Origin: Scleromatobacter sp964418745
Lineage (GTDB): Bacteria > Pseudomonadota > Gammaproteobacteria > Burkholderiales > Burkholderiaceae_C
Reading direction: 5' to 3'
NCBI GenBank assembly: GCA_964418745.1
Contig: CAYQMX010000011.1
Span: forward strand, 62,001-126,000
DNA length: 64,000 nt
A model generated the notes under the pieces. The model worked only from the letters and a program-made list of their open reading frames with translations, did no database searches and was not told the origin of the DNA. Each line of letters opens with the position of its first letter. The first letter of the stretch is position 1. The translations under genes were made by a program, and so were the position numbers. This document shows, piece by piece, positions 62,893-64,000 of this stretch.

Positions 62893-64000
62893 TCAGCCCG
62901 CCGCGCCGAAGATCGCGCCCGGCGCCAGCACCGGGATGAACACCGAGCCCGAGCGCGCGAGCTGCGAGATCAGCTTCGACGCGTCGCCCCGGCCGGTGAG
63001 GCCGCGCTCCTCGGTGAGCTTCATGTGGGCGACGGGGCCGAGCTCGGAGACGAGCAGGCCGAACGTGCGACCGCCGGCCTGCAGGACCAGCGCGTGGCGC
63101 TGCGGGGCGCCGGCGACGTCGAGGTCGGCGGCGATGTCCACCAGCGGCAGCGCGGTGTCGTTCCAGGTGACGAAGCCGACGTGGCGCTGCGCGAAGCCGC
63201 CGCGCCACACGCGCACGGCCGCGGCCACCTCGATGCACTCGACCACGTCGCCGGCCAGCACGCCCAGCAGGTGCTCGCCGATCAGGAAGGTGGCGATCTC
63301 GGCGCCGCCCTCGACGCCCGGGATCTGCGGCGCGGCGACGACCTGGCGGTGGGCCGGGCGGCCGCAGGGGATCACGACGACGCCGATCACCGGCTCGGCG
63401 TAGCCGTCGCTGGTCTTGAACTCGCGGTAGCCGCTGCCGGCGGTGGCGCCGACGACGAAGCACTGGCCGGCGTCGGTGAGCACGCCCGCCCACGACTGGC
63501 CCGGCGCGAGCGACAGCACGCCGGTGGGCAGCGTCACGTGCAGCTCGCCGGTGCGGCTGACGACGCTGCCGTCGGGCCGGCAGAACGCGGCCACCGCGTT
63601 GGCGGCGCGCGGCAGCGCCGCCCGCAGCATCGCCTCGAACTGCGGCGTGGCGTCGAAGACCAGCGCGACGCCGCCCACCGCCCGGCCGTCGACCAGCACA
63701 GGCGCCGCGTAGACATAGGTGTCGGCGCCGCCGTACAGCGCGCTCGGCTCGAACGGCGAGACGACATAGCGCATCGGGTCGCGCAGCTTCAGGCAGTCGT
63801 CCACCCAGCCGTACGCCAGGCGGCGGCCCTCGACGCTCGTGTCGCGGCTGGCGGCCACGACCACGCCCTGGGGGTCGAACAGCAGCACGTTCGCGTAGAC
63901 GGTGTACAGGCCGTTGATGTGCGCCAGCGTCGCGCGCGCGGCGGCGGCGTCCATCGTGGCGAGCACCGGGCTCGTGGCCCACCAGCGGCAGTCGTTGGCG
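62893..64000 (-). CDS. Cache/CheW chemosensory protein, partial
   Basis: The gene continues past the right edge; 369 codons are visible. The N-terminal part has a Cache-like sensor (LYTVYANVLLFDPQGVVVAAS, AAPVLVDGRAVGGVALVFD), and the C-terminal part (about the last 130 residues) is a CheW-like coupling domain (LLGVLAGDVVECIEV, FVTWNDTALPLVDIAADL). It lacks a methylated helix bundle in the visible part. Such proteins may link a ligand to a chemotaxis kinase. The GTG at 63966 is not used as start because the frame stays open with family-like sequence (NDCRWWATSPVL) to the window end. Confidence 0.75.
   Translation of the reverse strand, partial: ANDCRWWATSPVLATMDAAAARATLAHINGLYTVYANVLLFDPQGVVVAASRDTSVEGRRLAYGWVDDCLKLRDPMRYVVSPFEPSALYGGADTYVYAAPVLVDGRAVGGVALVFDATPQFEAMLRAALPRAANAVAAFCRPDGSVVSRTGELHVTLPTGVLSLAPGQSWAGVLTDAGQCFVVGATAGSGYREFKTSDGYAEPVIGVVVIPCGRPAHRQVVAAPQIPGVEGGAEIATFLIGEHLLGVLAGDVVECIEVAAAVRVWRGGFAQRHVGFVTWNDTALPLVDIAADLDVAGAPQRHALVLQAGGRTFGLLVSELGPVAHMKLTEERGLTGRGDASKLISQLARSGSVFIPVLAPGAIFGAAG

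Overview
The window is very GC-rich DNA (about 70% by eye), densely packed with protein-coding genes. It fits an environmental betaproteobacterium of the order Burkholderiales (Leptothrix/Rubrivivax/Rhodoferax-like). The signs are the codon bias, the PuuD-type urate oxidation, RdgC, the ECF sigma/ChrR-type cupin pair, and a porin-cytochrome module like those of Fe(II)-oxidising betaproteobacteria. No rRNA, tRNA, CRISPR array, insertion sequence or prophage was found. Most functions are assigned from motifs and domain resemblance read by eye, without database searches.

Layout. (1) 1-2104, minus strand: a membrane heme-sensor fragment (DUF3365/Tll0287-like), a FecR-like secreted protein and an unknown protein. 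(2) 2433-6586, plus strand: a tight five-gene operon with an alpha/beta hydrolase carrying a Cys nucleophile, an acyl carrier protein, a ketoacyl-ACP synthase, a MipA/OmpV-like outer-membrane protein and a fatty acid hydroxylase/sterol desaturase. It looks like an uncharacterised acyl-lipid pathway. (3) 6705-10258: a TRAP-type periplasmic binding protein overlapping a hybrid histidine kinase, with no transport genes nearby. (4) 10398-27845: a purine catabolic island. It holds uraH, puuD, xdhC-xdhB-xdhA, a LysR regulator, guaD, a four-gene BmpA-type nucleoside/purine ABC transporter, uraD, puuE, a Tsx/OmpK-like porin, a GntR regulator and a nucleoside deaminase. Together these would take purine bases from the outside through xanthine and urate to allantoin and allantoate.

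(5) 28006-45399: mixed housekeeping and accessory genes. These are RidA, a Gfo/Idh/MocA sugar dehydrogenase, an internally deleted GNAT pseudogene, a secreted PepF-type peptidase, outer-membrane phospholipase A, a MATE pump, a small lipoprotein, an SDR, an orphan branched-chain-type binding protein, a lipoprotein pullulanase, hydroxypyruvate isomerase, RdgC, a secreted hydrolase and a pirin. (6) 45434-53589: stress and regulatory genes. These are a ferritin-like protein, a cytochrome c, a PAS kinase with its response regulator, an ECF sigma factor with a cupin anti-sigma factor, a DUF4331 protein with a small lipoprotein, a second ECF sigma factor and a LysR regulator.

(7) 53599-60554: an extracellular electron transfer locus. 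A monoheme cytochrome, a decaheme MtrA/MtoA, an MtrB/MtoB barrel and a tetraheme CymA/NapC quinone-linked cytochrome lie in the order mtoD-mtoA-mtoB-cymA. An FNR-like box stands upstream. A divergent pair encodes a CcmI-type cytochrome maturation protein and an OmpR-family regulator whose phosphoacceptor Asp is Glu. (8) 60662-64000: a small A/B-barrel protein, a cyclic-nucleotide-domain/thioredoxin-reductase-like flavoprotein lacking the CxxC, and a Cache/CheW chemosensory protein that runs off the window.

The best candidates for undescribed biology are the Cys-hydrolase/ACP/KS/hydroxylase operon, the binding-protein/hybrid-kinase pair, and the regulatory partner of the mto-like locus.
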